From positions 744,001 to 808,000 of the forward strand of contig NZ_SOAP01000001.1 in NCBI RefSeq assembly GCF_004364805.1: a stretch of DNA of 64,000 bases, in the 5' to 3' direction. The translations under genes were made by a program, and so were the position numbers. The notes beneath the pieces were generated by a model. It was not told where the DNA came from and searched no databases. It was given only the letters and a program-made list of their open reading frames with translations. Source of the DNA: Pelagimonas phthalicica (GTDB taxonomy: Bacteria > Pseudomonadota > Alphaproteobacteria > Rhodobacterales > Rhodobacteraceae). Positions 25,463 through 35,446 of the stretch are shown here, in pieces. Each line of letters begins with the position of its first letter. The stretch's first letter is position 1.

Positions 25463-26578
25463 ATGTTCAAACTGTCCCCGCTGAACCAGCGCCGCTGGAG
25501 CAACTTCAAAAAGAACCGCCGCGCCTTCTGGTCGCTGTGGATCTTTGCGGTGATCTTTGGCCTGTCGCTATTTGCCGAATTCATCGCCAATGACCGCCCG
25601 ATCCTGGTGAATTACCGCGGCGAATATCGCATGCCGATCTTCAGTTTCTATGCCGAAACCGATTATGGCGGTGAATTCCGATCCGAAGCCGCCTATCGCG
25701 ATGTCGAAGTCAAATGCCTGATCTATACCGGTGGGATTGAGGATTGCCTTGATGATCCGGACGGGCTGATCGAACAGGTGAAATCTGGCCAAGGGGCCGA
25801 GCTGGGCGAAGAGTTTAGCGAAGGCTGGATGATCTGGCCGCTCATCCCCTACAGCTTTAACACCTCGGTTGATCGCCCCGGTGCCGCCCCCCTACCCCCC
25901 AATAGCCAGAACTGGCTGGGCACGGATGACACCAAGCGCGATGTGGTCGCGCGGGTGATCTATGGCTTCCGCCTGTCGATCCTTTTCACCCTGCTGGTCA
26001 CGATCTCAAGCTCGATCATCGGGGTGATTGCCGGGGCCTTGCAGGGCTATTTCGGCGGCTGGCTGGATCTGATTTTCCAACGGGTGATCGAGATCTGGGC
26101 CTCGACCCCGCAGCTTTACGTGATCATCATCTTGTTCGCGATCCTGGGGCGAAGTTTCTGGCTGCTCGTGGTGTTGATGATCCTGTTTGGCTGGATGGGC
26201 CTTGTGGGCGTGGTGCGCGCCGAATTCCTACGCGCCCGCAACCTGGAATATGTCCGCGCCGCCCGCGCTTTGGGGGTGAGCAACTGGACCATCATGTTCC
26301 GCCACATGCTGCCCAATGCCATGGTTGCCACCCTGACCTTTATGCCCTTTATCGTGACCGGCACTATCTCGACCCTGGCCGGGCTTGATTTCCTGGGCTT
26401 TGGCCTGCCCTCCTCTGCCCCGTCGCTGGGCGAGATGACGCTGCAAGCCAAACAGAACCTGCAAGCCCCCTGGCTGGCCTTTACCGCCTTTACCGTCTTT
26501 GCTGTGATGCTGTCCCTGCTGGTCTTCATCTTTGAAGGCGTGCGCGATGCCTTTGACCCGAGGAAAACATTCTCATGA
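25463..26578 (+). CDS. yejE: Peptide ABC transporter permease YejE
   Basis: A 371-residue DppC-class permease starting MFKLSPLNQRRWSNFKKNRR and entering the membrane at about residues 24-40. It has the large periplasmic loop typical of YejE (about 45-150) and LGTDDTKRDVVARVIYGFRL. The EAA loop is YVRAARALGVSNWTIMFRHM. It begins three bases after the yejB stop and overlaps yejF by four bases. Confidence 0.92.
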   Translation: MFKLSPLNQRRWSNFKKNRRAFWSLWIFAVIFGLSLFAEFIANDRPILVNYRGEYRMPIFSFYAETDYGGEFRSEAAYRDVEVKCLIYTGGIEDCLDDPDGLIEQVKSGQGAELGEEFSEGWMIWPLIPYSFNTSVDRPGAAPLPPNSQNWLGTDDTKRDVVARVIYGFRLSILFTLLVTISSSIIGVIAGALQGYFGGWLDLIFQRVIEIWASTPQLYVIIILFAILGRSFWLLVVLMILFGWMGLVGVVRAEFLRARNLEYVRAARALGVSNWTIMFRHMLPNAMVATLTFMPFIVTGTISTLAGLDFLGFGLPSSAPSLGEMTLQAKQNLQAPWLAFTAFTVFAVMLSLLVFIFEGVRDAFDPRKTFS

Positions 26579-28164
26579 CCCTTCTCGATGTCAAAAACCT
26601 GAAGGTGAGCTTTACCCAGGACGGCAAGACCAATGTCGCCGTCAAGGGCGTGTCGTTTCAGATTGCCAAGGGTGAGACCCTGGCGCTGGTCGGCGAATCC
26701 GGGTCGGGCAAATCCGTTTCGGCCCTGTCCACCGTGTCGCTGCTGGGCGACAGCGCCCATGTCGAAGGCTCGGTCCTCTATGAAGGGCAAGAGATGATCG
26801 GGGCTGATAAGAAGCTGCTGCATGACGTGCGCGGCAACGATATCAGCTTTATCTTCCAAGAGCCGATGACCTCGCTCAACCCGCTGCACACGCTGGAAAA
26901 ACAGCTGGCCGAAAGCATCACCCTGCATCAGGGGTTGAGCGGAGCCAAGGCGCGCGACCGCATTCTGGAACTGCTGCACAAGGTTGGCATTCGCGACCCG
27001 GAAAAACGGCTCGGCTCGTATCCGCACCAGCTGTCTGGCGGGCAACGCCAGCGCGTCATGATCGCCATGGCGCTGGCCAACAAACCCGATCTGCTGATCG
27101 CGGATGAACCCACTACGGCGCTGGATGTGACCATTCAGGCGCAAATCCTTGATCTGTTGGCCGAGCTGAAAGAATCCGAGGATATGAGCCTGCTGTTTAT
27201 CACCCATGATCTTGGCATCGTGCGCAAAATTGCTGATCGCGTCTGTGTGATGAAAAGTGGCGAGATTGTCGAGCAAGGCCCTACCAAAGCGCTGTTTGAT
27301 AACCCGCAGCACCCCTATACGCAGATGCTGCTGTCGGCAGAAAGCACCGGCGGGCCGGAACCTGTGGCCGAGAATGCCGAGGAAATCGCCAGCACGGAAA
27401 ACCTCAAGATCTGGTTCCCGATCCAGACCGGGCTGTTCAAACGCACCACGGGCTATGTGAAGGCGGTGAATGACGCCTCGATCTCTCTGCGCGCGGGGGA
27501 GACCTTGGGTATTGTGGGAGAATCCGGTTCGGGCAAGACGACGCTGGCGCTGGCCATCATGCGGCTGATCCAATCGCAGGGCGGCATCACCTATCGCGGT
27601 GAGGATGTGCGCAGTTGGTCGGTGCGCGAATTGCGCCGCTTGCGATCGGAAATTCAGATTGTGTTTCAGGATCCCTTTGGCTCTCTGTCGCCGCGGATGA
27701 CATGTGAACAGATCATTGCCGAGGGGCTGGGTGTGCATGGCGCGCCCGAAGGCCTGTCGCATCATGATATGGTGCGCGAGGTGATGGAGGAGGTCGGGCT
27801 GGACCCGGACACTATGCACCGCTATCCGCATGAGTTTTCCGGCGGTCAAAGGCAGCGGATTGCCATTGCCCGCGCCATGGTGCTGCGCCCGCGTCTGGTG
27901 GTTCTGGATGAGCCGACCTCGGCGCTGGACAAGACCGTGCAGGTGCAGATTGTCGATCTGCTGCGCGATTTGCAGCGCAAATATGATCTGGCCTATCTGT
28001 TCATCAGCCATGACCTGAAGGTTGTGCGCGCCATGAGCCACAAGGTCATGGTGATGAAACAGGGGGATGTGGTCGAAGTCGGGACCTCGGACCAGATCTT
28101 TGATGCACCGCAGAATGAATACACCAAGGCGCTGTTACACGCGGCTTTCGATCTTGCTGTTTAG
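26575..28164 (+). CDS. yejF: Peptide ABC transporter ATP-binding protein YejF (two ATPase domains)
   Basis: A 529-residue fused ATPase. Domain one has Walker [12 protein letters not shown], signature LSGGQRQRV and Walker [12 protein letters not shown]. Domain two repeats them as [20 protein letters not shown] and [11 protein letters not shown]. Both carry oligopeptide-transporter extensions. The C-terminus overlaps the convergent DMT gene by 30 bases, so the two transcripts are antisense at their ends. Confidence 0.93.
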   Translation: MTLLDVKNLKVSFTQDGKTNVAVKGVSFQIAKGETLALVGESGSGKSVSALSTVSLLGDSAHVEGSVLYEGQEMIGADKKLLHDVRGNDISFIFQEPMTSLNPLHTLEKQLAESITLHQGLSGAKARDRILELLHKVGIRDPEKRLGSYPHQLSGGQRQRVMIAMALANKPDLLIADEPTTALDVTIQAQILDLLAELKESEDMSLLFITHDLGIVRKIADRVCVMKSGEIVEQGPTKALFDNPQHPYTQMLLSAESTGGPEPVAENAEEIASTENLKIWFPIQTGLFKRTTGYVKAVNDASISLRAGETLGIVGESGSGKTTLALAIMRLIQSQGGITYRGEDVRSWSVRELRRLRSEIQIVFQDPFGSLSPRMTCEQIIAEGLGVHGAPEGLSHHDMVREVMEEVGLDPDTMHRYPHEFSGGQRQRIAIARAMVLRPRLVVLDEPTSALDKTVQVQIVDLLRDLQRKYDLAYLFISHDLKVVRAMSHKVMVMKQGDVVEVGTSDQIFDAPQNEYTKALLHAAFDLAV

Positions 28165-29025
28165 GACCGGGCGGGGCGGCGTGTTTGCCGCCCGCTGTGC
28201 CGCCCAGATTGAGGCGAGGATAATGGCGGCACCGGTTATTTGAACCGGGCTCAGCGCTTGGTTCAGGATGATCCAGCCCAGCAGAACCGCGCTAAGCGGG
28301 CTGAGGAAGCCGAGGCTTGAGATCGTCGCCGGGCCAAGCCGGGCGAGACCACGAAAGAACAGCACATAGGTCAGAGCCGCGCCGATCACGCTGAGCCAGA
28401 TCAAGCCAAGCAGGGCTGTGCCGTCAATCTGGGGCAGTTCCGGGCGACTGATCCAGGCCATGGGCAGCAGCAGGAGCCCTCCGGCACTCAATTGCCAGGC
28501 GGCAAAGGTCAGCGGCGGCACCGGCGGTTGCCAGCGGCGCGACAGCACGGTGCCAAGCGCCATGGAGCCTGCGCCGATTAATGCGGCCAATAGCCCGATG
28601 GCGTCCAGTTGCGCATCCGGTCCAAGGATCAACAAGGCGACACCGCCGATCCCGGCCAGGGCGGCCAGGATCGCGGCCAGTCGCAGCTCGGCCCCCAGCA
28701 AGAGATGCGCCAGTACCAAAACCAAGAGCGGCTGAACCGCGCCCAAGGTCGCCGCGACCCCGCCGGGCAGGCGATAGGCGGCCACGAACAACGCGCCCCA
28801 GAAGATGGCAAAGTTCAACCCGCCTAGAATGATCACCCGCCCCCACCAGGCCCGTTCGGGAAATTGCCGTGTGATGACCAGCAAAAGCACCCCCGCCGGA
28901 AGCGCGCGCAAAAAGCCGACCCAGAACGGGTCAAAGCCCGGCAAGGCCTCGGTCGAGACGATATAGGACGACCCCCAGATGATGGGGGCCAGGGCGGTGA
29001 GGAAAAGGTCGGTTTGGCGGGACAT
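28135..29025 (-). CDS. EamA/DMT-family drug/metabolite transporter
   Basis: A 296-residue inner-membrane protein with about ten short hydrophobic helices in two EamA halves, from FLTALAPIIWGSSYIVSTEA through SLGFLSPLSAVLLGWIILNQ. The ATG at 29025 is chosen from its AAGG box and family N-termini; the frame extends 22 codons further but through operator-like DNA. A MarR gene diverges from it across three palindromes. It probably exports a small metabolite or toxic compound that the MarR protein senses; the substrate is unknown. Confidence 0.85.
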   Translation of the reverse strand: MSRQTDLFLTALAPIIWGSSYIVSTEALPGFDPFWVGFLRALPAGVLLLVITRQFPERAWWGRVIILGGLNFAIFWGALFVAAYRLPGGVAATLGAVQPLLVLVLAHLLLGAELRLAAILAALAGIGGVALLILGPDAQLDAIGLLAALIGAGSMALGTVLSRRWQPPVPPLTFAAWQLSAGGLLLLPMAWISRPELPQIDGTALLGLIWLSVIGAALTYVLFFRGLARLGPATISSLGFLSPLSAVLLGWIILNQALSPVQITGAAIILASIWAAQRAANTPPRPVLNSKIESRV

Positions 29026-29032
29026 GGCAAAT

Positions 29033-29094
29033 ACCTTGATGTCGAGATTTATATCTTGACGTGAAGATAGGTGCAAAAAGCTTGACGTCAAGCT
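29033..29094. promoter_or_regulatory. Three tandem operator-like palindromes (MarR binding)
   Basis: Three related 16-bp dyads lie between the DMT and MarR genes: 29033-29048 (ACCTTGATGTCGAGAT), 29053-29068 (ATCTTGACGTGAAGAT) and 29079-29094 (AGCTTGACGTCAAGCT). The last is a perfect palindrome. The shared core is CTTGAnGTnnAG. Centres are 20 and 26 bases apart. They cover the likely promoters of both genes. Confidence 0.7.
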
Positions 29095-29116
29095 TGTTTC
29101 TTTTCACATACGGATC

Positions 29117-29608
29117 ATGGACCATGTCGACAAAATCACCGCGCAATGGAATGCCGCCCGCCCGGATCTGGATGTGGGGCCCATGGGGCCCATCGGGCGC
29201 ATGGCGCGCCTGTCACAGCATCTGCATGTGGGTCATGCAGCGCTGTTTGCGAAACACGGGTTGAACAATGCCAGTTTTGACGTGCTGGCGACACTGCGCC
29301 GCGCGGGCGCGCCCTATGCGTTGACGCCCAAAGCGTTGCTGGCCCAGACCATGGTGACCTCGGGCACCATGACCAACCGGCTGGATCGCCTGGAACAGGC
29401 CGGCTTGATCACCCGCAACCCCGACCCGAATGACGGGCGCGGCTTTCTGGTGCAACTGACGGATCACGGCTTTGACGTGATCGAACAAGCGGTGAGCGCG
29501 CATGTCGCCAATCAGGCGCAGATGATCAGCGCGCTGACGGGCGAAGAGCGAGAGCAGCTAAATACGCTGCTCAAGAAGTGGCTTGGCGGGTTTGAGACCG
29601 CTGAGTGA
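29117..29608 (+). CDS. MarR-family transcriptional regulator
   Basis: A 163-residue winged-helix protein. The recognition region reads LTPKALLAQTMVTSGTMTNRLDRLEQAGLITR and the wing NPDPNDGRGFLVQLTDHG, both diagnostic of MarR. It diverges from the DMT exporter gene and probably binds the three palindromes between them, repressing both until a ligand binds. Confidence 0.88.
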   Translation: MDHVDKITAQWNAARPDLDVGPMGPIGRMARLSQHLHVGHAALFAKHGLNNASFDVLATLRRAGAPYALTPKALLAQTMVTSGTMTNRLDRLEQAGLITRNPDPNDGRGFLVQLTDHGFDVIEQAVSAHVANQAQMISALTGEEREQLNTLLKKWLGGFETAE

Positions 29609-29638
29609 GCGCCGTTTCGCGTTGAAAACGTCCCGCCC

Positions 29639-30994
29639 CTAAATCGCCGAGCTATGCCCCGCCTTGGACAGGTCATAGGCGTCGAAACTGCGGGCAATCA
29701 GGCGGGTCAGCGGACGCGCCTCTTTCGGGATGAACAACCCGGTCTCATCAACGCGCAGAATGTTCTCAAACTGCGCATTGGCGGCCCGAAACATATCCAT
29801 CAGTTCCCCCTGAGGGGTGCCGAAATCGCGGGTGATCTCCTGCGCATCAATGGCGAAATCGCACATGATGGCCTCGATCAGACGCGCGCGCAGCTTGTCC
29901 TCTTCGCTAAAGGCATGACCGCGCGAGGTGGAAAAACTGCCCTCGCGGATCTTGCCGGTATGGGCCGAGGTTGACGGCGCATTCTGGGCAAACCCTTGCG
30001 GGAATTTCGAGATCGAAGAGGCCCCAAGCCCGATCAATACATCAGCCGTATCATCGGTATAACCCTGGAAATTCCGCCGCAACCGCCCGGTTTTCTGAGC
30101 AATCGCCAGACCATCGGATTTGGTGGCAAAATGGTCGATGCCGATTTCCTGATAGCTGTCCCACATGAACAAGCGGCGCGCGGTTTCGAACAGGGCCAGC
30201 CGTTCATCGGGCGTCGGCAATGCGTCTGACGGGATCAACTGCTGGCGCTTGGCCATCCAAGGCACATGCGCATAACCATACAGCGCCACGCGGTCCGGCG
30301 AAAAGCTGAGCAGCTTTTGCACGGTTTCGGTGATCTTGGCCTTAGTCTGGTGCGGCAAACCAAAGAGGATGTCGGCATTCAGGCTGGCCACCCCGGTGGC
30401 GCGGATCATTTCGACCGCCTGTTTAGTCAGTTCAAACCCTTGCGGGCGGCCAATGGTCTCCTGGATCTGCTCGTCAAAATCCTGCACCCCGATCGAGGCG
30501 CGATTCATCCCGCCCGCGGCCAGCGCCTTGAGCCGGTCCTCGTCGATCTCATTCGGATCAATCTCGACCGAAAATTCGGCATTATCGGCAAAATCCGCCG
30601 TTTCACGAATGGCCGCGATCAGCCGGGTCATCATGTCTGGCGACAAGAGCGTCGGCGTTCCACCACCCCAATGCAGGCGCGACAGCTTGACGCCCCTGGG
30701 CAGGTGTTTGCGCAGCATCTTGAGCTCGTCAATCAGCGTGCCAACATAGGCCTCAACCGGTGAAAGCGTCGAGGTGCCTTGTGTCCGGCAGGCGCAGAAC
30801 CAGCACAGCCTGCGGCAAAAGGGAACATGCAAATAGAGCGATACCTCCCCATATTCTGGAACAGATTCGATCCAGTTCGTGAATGTATCAGGCCCGACGC
30901 CACCGGCGAAATGCGGGGCAGTTGGGTAAGAGGTATATCGGGGCACTTTTGCGTCAAAGAGACCTAAACGTGCAAGTTGTGTTCTGTCCACCAT
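29639..30994 (-). CDS. hemN: Oxygen-independent coproporphyrinogen III oxidase
   Basis: A 451-residue radical-SAM enzyme that decarboxylates coproporphyrinogen III to protoporphyrinogen IX without oxygen. The cluster motif CRRLCWFCACR follows YLHVPF, as in true HemN rather than HemW. Other family segments are LHWGGGTPTLLS, EFSVEIDPNEID and INADILFGLP-like LNADILFGLPHQT. It diverges from fnrL across an FNR site at 31030-31043. Anaerobic or micro-oxic induction is expected, to supply haem for the cbb3 oxidase. Confidence 0.94.
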   Translation of the reverse strand: MVDRTQLARLGLFDAKVPRYTSYPTAPHFAGGVGPDTFTNWIESVPEYGEVSLYLHVPFCRRLCWFCACRTQGTSTLSPVEAYVGTLIDELKMLRKHLPRGVKLSRLHWGGGTPTLLSPDMMTRLIAAIRETADFADNAEFSVEIDPNEIDEDRLKALAAGGMNRASIGVQDFDEQIQETIGRPQGFELTKQAVEMIRATGVASLNADILFGLPHQTKAKITETVQKLLSFSPDRVALYGYAHVPWMAKRQQLIPSDALPTPDERLALFETARRLFMWDSYQEIGIDHFATKSDGLAIAQKTGRLRRNFQGYTDDTADVLIGLGASSISKFPQGFAQNAPSTSAHTGKIREGSFSTSRGHAFSEEDKLRARLIEAIMCDFAIDAQEITRDFGTPQGELMDMFRAANAQFENILRVDETGLFIPKEARPLTRLIARSFDAYDLSKAGHSSAI

Positions 30995-31029
30995 GGGCGT
31001 AGAGTTATGGATGTTGGGGGAGCGCGACC

Positions 31030-31043
31030 TTGACCCAGATCAA
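31030..31043. promoter_or_regulatory. FNR-type binding site between hemN and fnrL
   Basis: TTGACCCAGATCAA matches TTGAT-N4-ATCAA at nine of ten positions. Its centre is 42 bases from the hemN start codon and about 16 from the fnrL start. This fits activation of hemN and negative autoregulation of fnrL, but the distances are short for both. Confidence 0.75.
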
Positions 31044-31052
31044 TATGGGACC

Positions 31053-31805
31053 ATGCCAATGGTGAATAAACGAAGCCTCGCAGTTCTGCAGGAATGTGAA
31101 GACTGCCCGATCAAGCACCGCGCCGTTTGTGCGCGCTGCGAAGATGATGAGCTTCAACAGCTTGAAGAGATTAAGTATTATCGCAAGTTCGAAGCCGGGC
31201 AGACCATTATCTGGTCCGGTGACCGTATGGATTTTGTCGGCTCTGTCGTTTCTGGCATCGCAACACTGACCCAGACCATGGAAGACGGACGCACCCAGAT
31301 GGTGGGCCTTTTGTTGCCATCGGATTTTGTCGGCCGTCCGGGCCGGGGCGCGGCAGCCTATGACGTGGTGGCGACCACCGATCTGGTCATGTGCTGCTTT
31401 CGCAAGGCCCCGTTTGAGGACCTGATGGTCAAGACCCCGCATATCGCCCAGCGCCTGTTGGAAATGACTCTGGACGAGCTGGATGCGGCGCGGGAATGGA
31501 TGCTGGTTCTGGGCCGCAAAACAGCGCGGGAAAAGATCGCTTCGCTTTTGTCGATCATCGCGCGGCGCAATGCCACGCTGCACCTGTCCACAACCGATGG
31601 ACCGCTGGTCTTTGACCTGCCACTGACCCGCGAGGCGATGGCGGACTACCTTGGCTTGACGCTGGAAACCGTGAGCCGCCAGATTTCGGCGTTGAAACGG
31701 GACGGGGTGATCGTGCTTGAGGGCAAGCGTCACGTGACCATTCCGGATATGTCTCGGTTGATGGATGAGGCCGGGGATGACGCGGATGGGGGCGTTTTTG
31801 CCTGA
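31053..31805 (+). CDS. fnrL: Oxygen-responsive Crp/Fnr-family regulator FnrL
   Basis: About 250 residues. The start at 31053 (or 31059) is preferred over upstream frames because the FNR site lies at 31030-31043. N-terminal cysteines CEDCPIKHRAVCARC, with a central Cys in LVMCCFRKAPF, supply [4Fe-4S] ligands. The cyclic-nucleotide-like domain precedes the recognition helix LTLETVSRQISALKRDG, whose E-SR residues read TTGA half-sites. It should activate hemN, ccoNOQP and ccoGHIS when oxygen falls. It overlaps the PhzF gene by about 20 bases. Confidence 0.92.
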   Translation: MPMVNKRSLAVLQECEDCPIKHRAVCARCEDDELQQLEEIKYYRKFEAGQTIIWSGDRMDFVGSVVSGIATLTQTMEDGRTQMVGLLLPSDFVGRPGRGAAAYDVVATTDLVMCCFRKAPFEDLMVKTPHIAQRLLEMTLDELDAAREWMLVLGRKTAREKIASLLSIIARRNATLHLSTTDGPLVFDLPLTREAMADYLGLTLETVSRQISALKRDGVIVLEGKRHVTIPDMSRLMDEAGDDADGGVFA

Positions 31806-32703
31806 GCAACTGCCCTTTGCGACCTGCGATGTGTTCACCACCGAACGGTTCACTGGCAACCCGCTGGCGATTGTGCGCGGGGCGGATGGGATGAGCACAG
31901 AGGCGATGCAGACCATCGCGCGCGAGTTCAACCTTTCCGAGACCATCTTTGTGCAAACACCGGATGACCCGGCCCATAGCGCCAAGGTGCGGATTTTCTT
32001 TCCCACAGCCGAGATCCCCTTTGCCGGGCATCCCACCATTGGCTGCGCCATCCATCTCGCCTTGGAAACCGCGCCAGAGGGGGATTTCGAGACCAAGATC
32101 ACGCTAGAGGAACAGGCGGGGCTGGTACCGGTGCGTGTCTGGCGTCAGGCGGGCCATGTACAGGCGGAATTCCAGGCACCGGTTGTGCCTTTTGCCGCCA
32201 GCGAGGGCCGCGCGCCCGAGGCCGGGCACTTGGCAGCGGCTCTGGATTTGTCCGAGGATCAGATCGGCATGAGCGGCCATGCCCCCGGTGTGTTCGAAGG
32301 GGGCCCGCGGTTCATGTATGTGCCGGTGCGCGATCTCGACGCTTTGGCACAGGCGCGGCCTATCGAACCGGCATGGAGCACGGCGATTGCAGCGGGCGCG
32401 GTGGACAATGCCTATGTCTATACCGCTGTCGATGGTGGCTATCAGGCGCGCATGTTCTCACCCACGGCCGGCATCCCCGAGGATCCGGCCACCGGATCGG
32501 CCAGCGCCATTCTGGCGGCGCAATTGCTGGCAAATGGCGCGCTAGCAGAGGGCGAAACCGCCCTCACCCTGCGCCAAGGTGTGGAAATGGACCGCCCGAG
32601 CGAGATCGGCTTTCGCGCCATCACCAAAGATGGCGCGCTTCAGGCCGTTTACATCTCGGGATCAGCCGTGCCGGTCAGCAGTGGAACGATCACCCTGCCC
32701 TAA
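31786..32703 (+). CDS. PhzF-family isomerase/epimerase-like protein
   Basis: About 305 residues; starts at 31765, 31777 and 31786 are all in frame and the last is chosen for its GGGG box. FATCDVFTTERFTGNPLAIV and FNLSETIFV (with the presumed catalytic Glu), then FPTAEIPFAGHPTIGCA and PEDPATGSASAILA, are the conserved stretches of the PhzF/diaminopimelate-epimerase-like fold. The substrate is unknown; most family members outside phenazine clusters are uncharacterised. It is coupled to fnrL by overlap, which may only reflect gene packing. Confidence 0.82.
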   Translation: MGAFLPEQLPFATCDVFTTERFTGNPLAIVRGADGMSTEAMQTIAREFNLSETIFVQTPDDPAHSAKVRIFFPTAEIPFAGHPTIGCAIHLALETAPEGDFETKITLEEQAGLVPVRVWRQAGHVQAEFQAPVVPFAASEGRAPEAGHLAAALDLSEDQIGMSGHAPGVFEGGPRFMYVPVRDLDALAQARPIEPAWSTAIAAGAVDNAYVYTAVDGGYQARMFSPTAGIPEDPATGSASAILAAQLLANGALAEGETALTLRQGVEMDRPSEIGFRAITKDGALQAVYISGSAVPVSSGTITLP

Positions 32704-32787
32704 CAGAACACCGTCCTGCGGGATGGTGGGTGGGGCGATGTGATCAGGGTTTACCCTGAGCACAAGCGTCCCCCACATCTCGCAAAA

Positions 32788-33627
32788 TCAATGCGCCATC
32801 AATGTGGTGACTTCGGTCTGTTCCAGCATGTTGCGGGTCGCACCGCCCAGAATGGCTTCACGGAAGCGCGAATGGCCATAGGCCCCCATCACCACCATAT
32901 CCGCATTCACATCGCGCACATGGCGCTGCATGACATCCGCCACCCGGGGCAGGGTCTTGGACAGCACATCAATCTCGGCCTTCACGCCGTGCCGCGCCAG
33001 GTATTGCGACAGCATCCCACCGGGATCGGAACGGTTCGGCCCGTGCTGCGGAGGATCGATCACAACCACATGCACCGCATCCGCCTGAACCAGAAACGGC
33101 ATCGCCGCGCGCACAGCGCGCAAGGCCTCGCTGCTTTCATTCCAGCCAATGACAATGCGTTCGGGAGATTTCGGCGGCTCGACCTCTTCGGGCACCACCA
33201 GAACCGGCACCTGCCCCTCGAACAGGGCCCCCTCCAGAACCGGTTCCAGCTCAACCCCGCGACCGGTGCCATAGGGTTTGGGCAAGACGACCAGATCGCT
33301 GAACCGCGCGCGCGCTGCCACGTGACGGCCGATATCGACCAATTGCGCCACCCCGTCTTCGACCCCCCAACGGGCCTCGGTCCTGGCCAAACGCTCGCGC
33401 GCCTGCGCGCCCAACGCGGTTGCTTCGCCGCTTGCGCGGGTCAGGGTTTCCTGCAGCACCATCGCATTGGCCCCGGCATAGTAATAGCCGGTTTGCGTGC
33501 GATCGACGCCAAAGCACATGACATCAAGATGCGCATCACATCCGGTTGCCACAGCAGCGGCATGGTCCAGGGTCGTTTCTGCCAGCGCCGGGTCAGTGAC
33601 GACTGTAAATACTGATTTGAAGGCCAT
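32788..33627 (-). CDS. Tandem universal stress protein
   Basis: A 279-residue protein with two Usp domains. The C-terminal one keeps the nucleotide-binding motif GAYGHSRFREAILGGATRNM; the N-terminal one is degenerate (VVLPKPYGTGRGVELEPVLEG). A similar two-domain gene lies next to ccoN in Rhodobacter (recalled, not checked here). An FNR-type dyad at 33683-33696, about 60 bases from the start, suggests induction under low oxygen. Confidence 0.85.
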   Translation of the reverse strand: MAFKSVFTVVTDPALAETTLDHAAAVATGCDAHLDVMCFGVDRTQTGYYYAGANAMVLQETLTRASGEATALGAQARERLARTEARWGVEDGVAQLVDIGRHVAARARFSDLVVLPKPYGTGRGVELEPVLEGALFEGQVPVLVVPEEVEPPKSPERIVIGWNESSEALRAVRAAMPFLVQADAVHVVVIDPPQHGPNRSDPGGMLSQYLARHGVKAEIDVLSKTLPRVADVMQRHVRDVNADMVVMGAYGHSRFREAILGGATRNMLEQTEVTTLMAH

Positions 33628-33682
33628 TATCCCCTCCTGTTCCTAACTCACCCCACGCTAGACCGGCGCGGATGGTCGCACC

Positions 33683-33696
33683 TTGACCCTCGTCAA
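33683..33696. promoter_or_regulatory. FNR-type dyad upstream of the stress-protein gene
   Basis: TTGACCCTCGTCAA is a symmetric TTGAC-N4-GTCAA site, nearer the stress-protein start than ccoN. It departs from the consensus TTGAT at the symmetric fifth positions, so binding may be weaker. Confidence 0.6.
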
Positions 33697-33714
33697 GGTC
33701 AAGCCGCAGATCTA

Positions 33715-33728
33715 TTGATGCAGATCAA
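33715..33728. promoter_or_regulatory. FNR binding site of the ccoNOQP promoter
   Basis: TTGATGCAGATCAA is a perfect FNR consensus, centred about 100 bases before the ccoN ATG. A class II promoter would place the transcription start about 60 bases before the gene. Confidence 0.88.
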
Positions 33729-33821
33729 TGCCCTCATTTCCCGAAACGTCCAAAACCAAGCCGGTCTAATAACCGCTCGCACGGCTTTGCGAATCGTGCG
33801 GGTCAGACGAAGGGACGAATT

Positions 33822-35432
33822 ATGATCAACTATCTCAAGCTGATCGTGCTTGGACTGGTTGCGATCTTTGCGATGATCGCCGCCTCCTATGCACGAGATG
33901 TGGCTTATCAGGTCCATGCGATCATCATTCTGGCTGTTGCGGCCGGGATGTTTATCTGGACTCTGCGCCGCACCGATGAACCCGTGGTGGCAACACCACA
34001 GAACGAATATATGGACGATGTGATCCGCGCCGGTGTGATTGCCACAGCCTTCTGGGGTGTGATCGGCTTTGCCGCGGGGACTTTCATCGCCTTCCAACTT
34101 GCTTTCCCCGTGCTGAACTTTGATTGGGCGCAGGGATATGCAAACTTTGGCCGCCTGCGCCCGCTGCATACCAGCGCGGTGATTTTTGCCTTTGGCGGAA
34201 ACGCTTTGATTGCGACCTCTTTCTATATTGTCCAGCGCACCAGCGCCGCGCGCCTCTGGGGCGGCAACATGGCCTGGTTCGTATTCTGGGGCTACCAGCT
34301 GTTTATCGTGCTGGCGGCAACCGGTTACCTGCTGGGTGGCACGCAATCCAAGGAATATGCAGAACCTGAATGGTATGTTGACCTGTGGCTGACCATTGTC
34401 TGGCTCGCCTATCTGGCGATCTTTGTGGGCACCATCGTCAAACGCAAAGAGCCGCATATCTACGTGGCAAACTGGTTCTTCCTGTCCTTCATCCTGACCG
34501 TCGCAATGCTGCACGTGTTCAACAACCTCAGCATCCCGGTCTCGATCTGGGGCTCCAAATCGGTTCAGGTCTTCTCGGGCGTACAAGACGCGATGACCCA
34601 GTGGTGGTATGGCCACAACGCTGTGGGCTTCTTCCTGACCGCGGGCTTCCTGGGGATGATGTATTACTTTGTGCCAAAGCAGGCCGAACGCCCTGTTTTC
34701 AGCTACAAACTGTCGATCATCCACTTCTGGGCGCTGATCTTCCTGTATATCTGGGCTGGTCCTCACCACCTGCATTACACCGCGCTGCCTGACTGGGCCT
34801 CGACCCTTGGCATGGTGTTCTCGGTCATCCTGTGGATGCCGTCCTGGGGTGGTATGATCAACGGTCTGATGACCCTGTCCGGTGCCTGGGACAAGCTGCG
34901 CACCGACCCGGTTATCCGCATGATGGTGATCTCGATCGGTTTCTACGGCATGTCCACATTCGAGGGTCCGATGATGTCGATCCGCGCCGTGAACAGCCTG
35001 AGCCACTATACTGACTGGACCATTGGCCACGTGCACTCTGGTGCGCTGGGTTGGAACGGCATGATCACCTTTGGTGCGCTGTACTACCTGGTACCGAAGC
35101 TGTGGAACCGCGAACGTCTCTATTCGTTGCAACTGGTCTCCTGGCACTTCTGGCTCGCCACCATCGGCATCGTTCTTTACGCCGCCTCGATGTGGGTCAC
35201 CGGTATCATGGAAGGTTTGATGTGGCGCGAAGTTGACGCCAATGGCTTCCTGGTCTGGAGCTTTGCAGACACCGTAGGTGCGAAACTGCCGATGTATATC
35301 GTCCGCGCTTTGGGTGGTGTGATGTTCGTCGCTGGTGCCGTGATCATGGTCTATAACTTGTGGATGACCGCAAAAGCAGCCCCGGCAGTCGATGCCGAAG
35401 CCGCCAATGCGCATGCCACCCCGGCCGAATAA
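33822..35432 (+). CDS. ccoN: cbb3-type cytochrome oxidase catalytic subunit CcoN
   Basis: A 536-residue haem-copper oxidase subunit I with about 12 membrane helices. It reduces oxygen with high affinity at a haem b3-CuB centre. Family segments visible include [20 protein letters not shown] (haem b His), [35 protein letters not shown] (CuB His pair) and [12 protein letters not shown] (haem ligands). It heads the four-gene ccoNOQP operon. Confidence 0.96.
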   Translation: MINYLKLIVLGLVAIFAMIAASYARDVAYQVHAIIILAVAAGMFIWTLRRTDEPVVATPQNEYMDDVIRAGVIATAFWGVIGFAAGTFIAFQLAFPVLNFDWAQGYANFGRLRPLHTSAVIFAFGGNALIATSFYIVQRTSAARLWGGNMAWFVFWGYQLFIVLAATGYLLGGTQSKEYAEPEWYVDLWLTIVWLAYLAIFVGTIVKRKEPHIYVANWFFLSFILTVAMLHVFNNLSIPVSIWGSKSVQVFSGVQDAMTQWWYGHNAVGFFLTAGFLGMMYYFVPKQAERPVFSYKLSIIHFWALIFLYIWAGPHHLHYTALPDWASTLGMVFSVILWMPSWGGMINGLMTLSGAWDKLRTDPVIRMMVISIGFYGMSTFEGPMMSIRAVNSLSHYTDWTIGHVHSGALGWNGMITFGALYYLVPKLWNRERLYSLQLVSWHFWLATIGIVLYAASMWVTGIMEGLMWREVDANGFLVWSFADTVGAKLPMYIVRALGGVMFVAGAVIMVYNLWMTAKAAPAVDAEAANAHATPAE

Positions 35433-35446
35433 GGAGGACCGGATAG

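Noticed and set aside
26116-28041. 641-codon minus-strand frame across yejE and yejF
   Set aside because: Antisense of two certain genes. The product is rich in His, Gln and Arg, typical of GC-rich shadow frames, with no domain.
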